64,000 nucleotides of DNA from an uncultured Anaerolineales bacterium (GTDB lineage: Bacteria; Chloroflexota; Anaerolineae; Anaerolineales; UBA4823): NCBI GenBank assembly GCA_937928795.1, contig CALFWB010000059.1, forward strand, positions 1-64,000, read 5' to 3'. The stretch's first letter is position 1, and every line of letters starts with the position of its first letter. The notes under the pieces were generated by a model. It saw nothing but the letters and a program-made list of their open reading frames with translations, searched no databases and was not told the origin of the DNA. Position numbers and translations under genes: made by a program. Below are positions 60,918 to 64,000 of this stretch, piece after piece.

Positions 60918-60923
60918 TAAAAT
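60918..60923 (+). promoter_or_regulatory. -10 element of the tRNA-Glu promoter
   Basis: TAAAAT at 60918-60923 with extended TG at 60915-60916; TTGCAA 15 bases upstream is a possible -35. The start site would be about 60930, just before the tRNA 5' end. Confidence 0.5.
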
Positions 60924-60933
60924 ACCTTCGTTT

Positions 60934-61006
60934 GCCCCCATCGTCTAGGGGACTAGGACGCAGCCCTTTCAAGGCTAAAACGGGGGTTCGAATCCCCCTG
61001 GGGGCA
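60934..61006 (+). tRNA. tRNA-Glu (anticodon TTC)
   Basis: The 73-base gene folds into a full cloverleaf. Acceptor GCCCCCA pairs with TGGGGGC, the D arm is GTCT/GGAC, the anticodon loop is CTTTCAA with TTC at 60968-60970, and the T arm is GGGGG-TTCGAAT-CCCCC. The anticodon stem CAGCC/GGCTA has a C-A mismatch at its outer pair. CCA is not encoded. The discriminator base is A. The window also encodes GatCAB, which would act on tRNA charged with Glu. Confidence 0.96.
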
Positions 61007-61014
61007 TTTTTACT

Positions 61015-61045
61015 CCCCAACCATTAGGTTGGGGAATTTTATTTG
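61015..61045 (+). terminator. Intrinsic terminator after tRNA-Glu
   Basis: CCCCAACC (61015-61022), loop ATTA, GGTTGGGG (61027-61034), then AATTTTATTT. Starts 9 bases after the tRNA 3' end. Confidence 0.9.
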
Positions 61046-61112
61046 CACCTTACAAAAGTATTAGGTAACTCCTTATTGCTAGGATACGACTTTCCATTAG
61101 AATTGATATGGT

Positions 61113-61802
61113 ATGGAACAGCATGACCTCTCCGCCCTTGCCGATTCATTTGAGTCCCTTGCGCCACAAGACATTCTTGCTTGGGCTATTCCAGAATATT
61201 CTCCTCATATTGTGATGTCAACCGCCTTTGGACCAGGGGGAATTGTCCTCATGCATCTCGTGAAGCAAATGGGTTATGACATCCCTGTTTTCTATATTGA
61301 TACGGGCTTGTTATTTCCAGAGGTGCATCAATTGCGCTCCGTATTGGAGCAGACCCTGGGCATCCGCTTTGAAAGAATTGAGCCTGCACTGAGTCTGGAG
61401 GAACAAGCAGAGCAGTTTGGTGAGAAATTATGGGAGCGAGATGCCGATACCTGCTGCTGGTTGCGTAAGGTGCTCCCGCTGCAACGCTATCTTCGCGACA
61501 AAAAAGCCTGGATCAGTGCCATCCGGGCAGACCAGACTAAAAACCGTGCCAAAGGCAGAGTCATTGAGTGGGATGAGCGATTTCAGGTGGTCAAAATTAA
61601 CCCTTTGTTAAAGTGGAGTGAGGGTCAGATTTGGGAATATATTAAGCGACATGGTCTTCCTTATAATCCTTTGCATGATCGGGGATATCCAAGCCTCGGT
61701 TGCATCCCTTGTACATCGCCGATTGAAAACGGGGAAGATATGCGCGCTGGTCGTTGGAGGGGGAAAACAAAAGTTGAATGTGGTATTCATGTCCGAACGT
61801 GA
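61113..61802 (+). CDS. cysH: Phosphoadenylyl/adenylyl-sulfate reductase (CysH type)
   Basis: The 229-residue protein has STAFGPGGIVLMHLV, FYIDTGLLFPEV, and paired cysteines DTCCWLRK and GCIPCT that would hold a 4Fe-4S cluster, plus ECGIH at the C-terminus. The CC...CxxC pattern is the APS-reductase type, so adenylyl sulfate is the likely substrate, reduced to sulfite for cysteine synthesis. No other sulfate assimilation genes are near. TAGAAT at 61098-61103 puts transcription start about at the ATG, suggesting a leaderless mRNA. Confidence 0.92.
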   Translation: MEQHDLSALADSFESLAPQDILAWAIPEYSPHIVMSTAFGPGGIVLMHLVKQMGYDIPVFYIDTGLLFPEVHQLRSVLEQTLGIRFERIEPALSLEEQAEQFGEKLWERDADTCCWLRKVLPLQRYLRDKKAWISAIRADQTKNRAKGRVIEWDERFQVVKINPLLKWSEGQIWEYIKRHGLPYNPLHDRGYPSLGCIPCTSPIENGEDMRAGRWRGKTKVECGIHVRT

Positions 61803-61819
61803 TTCTGCGTTGTGCTGTT

Positions 61820-63301
61820 TCATCGAGAGATTAGTGGGAGAAAAATCTCTTGCCTAAGAGCAGCTTTCATAAATTGATAAATCGCCGTATTGTCAAGATA
61901 GTGACCACGAATTGGGTCGTACCCTATAATAAATGCGGAATAAGACTTCTTGATCGTGCCAAATGCGTACAATGGAACAAGACAATTGGTGTGGTTAGTA
62001 CTATTCCATGCCCAATAGATGGTTTCGCCAGAATCGATCTCCGTATTTGTATTCGTGTCTTCCCAACTAGCACGAATACACGTTGTTAAGCAGTTTTTTT
62101 CGAGTTTCAACGTTCGCGAAGATACTTCTCCAAGAGGTTGGTCGGGGAAAACATTGGGGGCTTGAGTTAAGTAACCCGTTTCATGATCGGCTGTGACAAT
62201 GATGAGCGTGTTTGTCCAATTCGCCGGTGATTGGGGATCATTGACCCAATCGATGGCTATTTGTACAGCATCATTAAGTTCTATCACCTCGCCGATCACT
62301 TGATTCATACTGTTTTGGTGAGAAGCAAAATCAATTGCTCCACCTTCTACCAACAAGATAAAACCATTGGGATTTTGGTTGAGTATTTGAATGGCAGCGA
62401 GGGTCATTTCAGACAGAGAGGGATTTTCTTTGTTAGACCCTGAACCATCGGCGAGACGGTATTCCAAATTTCCGTCTGCTCCGCCAAATAGCCCAACGAG
62501 CTTCAGGGTTGTGGGATCACTGGCAGCAGCAAGAAGGCGTGAACCACCATCCGGGCTATCGGTTATGCGTTCGATATAACGGTGCTTATTCGGTAGGTTG
62601 CTCTCAGAAAGGAGTTTTTGACGGATGGCATCATCCACGTAAGGGTTGTTTGCGTGCCACGCAGGGTGACCACCGCCGATCAGGACATCAATGGGAGGTA
62701 GTGTGTTGCCATGACCGCCTCCATAAAAAAGGCGACTTGGGTCGCCGGTCGTATTTGGTTTACCCCAAATTCCTTCGTTGGCTATTGCATATCCATTTTG
62801 GCGGGAATCGTTATGGGCAATCCATGCGCCGGGCGTTGCATGAGAGATCGGAACACTGGTCACTGCTCCAACGCTAAGCCCAAGTTGGCGCGCTTCCTCC
62901 GAAATGGTCAAGTAACGCTCAAGACCGTCCGCACTGACGCTGATCCTCCCATTGGCTGTCTTTTTGCCGCTGAACAGCGCAGTTGCAGCGGCGGCACTGT
63001 CCGTAACAAAGTTTTGGCTAACCCAATCAAATTCATGCCAAGCTTTTTGGGGCTCATAAATCCCTCCCTGAGGATAAGTGGATACCCAGACTTTGAACCA
63101 ATCCTGATAGGGCGGTGGTTGAGAGGTGTATTGTGTCGTTGCTAGGATATGATTCTCTCCCATCCCATCGCCGATAAAGAGAAAGATATAGCGAGGCTCT
63201 GCTTGAAAAGCGTTATTAGCAGGCTTTGACCCTTGAACGGGGAAATCCCATGCAGCTATCAGGAGTAGAAGGAGTAAAGACGATAGAGCCTTTATTTTCA
63301 T
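61820..63301 (-). CDS. Secreted alkaline phosphatase (PhoA superfamily)
   Basis: The 493-residue enzyme starts at 63301 with a signal peptide (MKIKALSSLLLLLLIAAW). FLFIGDGMGENH carries the first metal Asp, FVTDSAAAATAL the nucleophilic Ser, EGGAIDFASHQN and IVTADHETGYLT the other metal ligands. It is therefore a periplasmic or surface phosphomonoesterase that frees phosphate. The C-terminus ends EIFLPLISR, a hydrophobic tail not part of the catalytic domain. It is convergent with cysH, 17 bases apart. Confidence 0.92.
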   Translation of the reverse strand: MKIKALSSLLLLLLIAAWDFPVQGSKPANNAFQAEPRYIFLFIGDGMGENHILATTQYTSQPPPYQDWFKVWVSTYPQGGIYEPQKAWHEFDWVSQNFVTDSAAAATALFSGKKTANGRISVSADGLERYLTISEEARQLGLSVGAVTSVPISHATPGAWIAHNDSRQNGYAIANEGIWGKPNTTGDPSRLFYGGGHGNTLPPIDVLIGGGHPAWHANNPYVDDAIRQKLLSESNLPNKHRYIERITDSPDGGSRLLAAASDPTTLKLVGLFGGADGNLEYRLADGSGSNKENPSLSEMTLAAIQILNQNPNGFILLVEGGAIDFASHQNSMNQVIGEVIELNDAVQIAIDWVNDPQSPANWTNTLIIVTADHETGYLTQAPNVFPDQPLGEVSSRTLKLEKNCLTTCIRASWEDTNTNTEIDSGETIYWAWNSTNHTNCLVPLYAFGTIKKSYSAFIIGYDPIRGHYLDNTAIYQFMKAALRQEIFLPLISR

Positions 63302-63517
63302 AGCAAAAGGGCAAACTATAGTTTCTATTCTAATTGAATTGCGAAAACCCAAACTTAACAAATGAGTAAGCATTTTCCATGTTGGTGTGTTAATCCATTT
63401 CTCACCAAATGTTTACAAATTTTTTAAGAGAATTGTTTATACTAACAACAACTCTGGTCAACGTGGAGCATGGAATTATCCTATCAATAACGTGAATTCT
63501 TTATAAGGATGTTGCTG

Positions 63518-64000
63518 ATGAGAACACATAAAGGTACGCATAATCCCCTGATTTTGTTGATAACCCTATTGATTTTTACGGTAGCCTGTACCATCTCGGT
63601 GCCGATGAATTTTTCGGTTCCTGAATTTGCCCCAACGCCGCAAAACTCGCAAAGTGAAAGGCAGGTGGAACTTCAAACTCAGTTATATCCTACGCCGACA
63701 CCATTTCAATTGCCTGCCCAAATTCAGGATGAACAAGCGTTATTGGTTGCCTTGTATGCGCGAGCCAATCCGGCTGTTGTGAATATTACCGAATATTCTA
63801 GCCAAGGGGGAGAGGTGATGCCACTGGGGCAGGGTTCGGGGTTTGTATATGATAATCGTGGCCATATTGTGACTAATGCTCACGTGATTCATGGTTCTGA
63901 CCAAATCGAAGTGACCTTTTGGGATGGAACCATTGAATTAGCCCAATTGGTTGGAGAGGATTTACATAGTGATTTAGCTGTTGTAAAGGTCGAAAAGATG
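63518..64000 (+). CDS. HtrA/DegP-type trypsin-like serine protease lipoprotein (partial, 3' end cut)
   Basis: The ATG at 63518 follows AAGGA. The first 161 residues are in the window. A signal peptide ends near TVAC, so Cys24 may be lipidated; a Thr/Pro linker follows (LYPTPTPFQLPAQ). The protease domain begins with ANPAVVNIT, GQGSGFVYDNRGHIVTNAHVIHG with the catalytic His and DLHSDLAVVKV with the catalytic Asp. The Ser and any PDZ domain lie beyond the window. HtrA proteins clear misfolded envelope proteins. Confidence 0.9.
   Translation, partial: MRTHKGTHNPLILLITLLIFTVACTISVPMNFSVPEFAPTPQNSQSERQVELQTQLYPTPTPFQLPAQIQDEQALLVALYARANPAVVNITEYSSQGGEVMPLGQGSGFVYDNRGHIVTNAHVIHGSDQIEVTFWDGTIELAQLVGEDLHSDLAVVKVEKM

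Overview
The window reads as a stretch of chromosome from an anaerobic, Gram-positive-like or monoderm bacterium of the Chloroflexota, most likely the class Anaerolineae. This is an inference from gene content, not a database result. Pointers are the phosphomutase/DUF3090/SCO1664-type family trio (known from Actinobacteria and Chloroflexi), mevalonate genes of archaeal/class II type, a ferredoxin-dependent 2-oxoacid oxidoreductase, Thr/Pro-rich tails on surface proteins, lipoproteins with LysM or HtrA domains, and a secreted protein ending in a FLPLISR-like tail. Gene density is high and about 64 protein genes plus one tRNA are supported. No rRNA, CRISPR array, prophage or transposase gene was seen.

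Layout. 1-3266: end of a peptide/nickel ABC operon (substrate-binding protein end, two permeases, one ATPase). 3325-8117: coaE (with an extra C-terminal domain), cdaA, cdaR/ybbR and der, one operon behind a clear sigma-70 type promoter. 8123-9238: deoC and a YgiT-type zinc finger gene. 9376-10661: NUDIX hydrolase and LysM lipoprotein (minus). 11004-13842: korDABC-like 2-oxoacid:ferredoxin oxidoreductase. 13819-17363 (minus): single-domain ChrA, DUF35, HMG-CoA synthase, HMG-CoA reductase. 17628-22166: NarL-type histidine kinase, SpoU methyltransferase, RarA, phosphomutase. 22174-27630: ferritin-like/VIT1 protein (minus), a repeat-rich gap, then DUF3090, SCO1664-like, homoserine dehydrogenase and a two-subunit CoA-transferase. 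27828-34519 (minus): ornithine cyclodeaminase-like, thiolase, Ogt, a three-gene ABC-2 exporter and a coiled-coil nuclease-like protein. 34834-38760: MurJ facing an xseA-TM protein-xseB-DUF212 operon. 38856-43101: HIT protein, thiolase, 3-hydroxybutyryl-CoA dehydrogenase, GMC oxidoreductase. 43159-47021 (minus): CBS pair and gatCAB. 47265-59490: acyl-CoA dehydrogenase, a 1521-residue double membrane glycosyltransferase-like protein, then an acyl-CoA carboxylase operon ending in a CYTH gene. 59564-64000: murI-rplS (minus), tRNA-Glu, APS/PAPS reductase, alkaline phosphatase and the start of an HtrA-type protease.

Metabolism. Two thiolases, Hbd, an acyl-CoA dehydrogenase, a CoA-transferase and a biotin-dependent acyl-CoA carboxylase suggest short- or branched-chain acyl-CoA turnover. 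The Kor enzyme links 2-oxoacids to ferredoxin. HMG-CoA synthase and reductase with a DUF35 partner point to mevalonate-based isoprenoid synthesis.

The most notable non-genic discovery is a 78-bp mobile element in three copies (17483-17560, 23217-23294, 47093-47170). Each is exactly 78 bp, about 96% identical to the others, bounded by ~19-bp inverted ends and flanked by its own 8-9 bp direct repeat. This is a non-autonomous transposon (MITE) with no transposase in the window. Two of the copies sit between divergently transcribed genes, next to recognisable promoters. Two older palindromic intergenic repeat families are also present.
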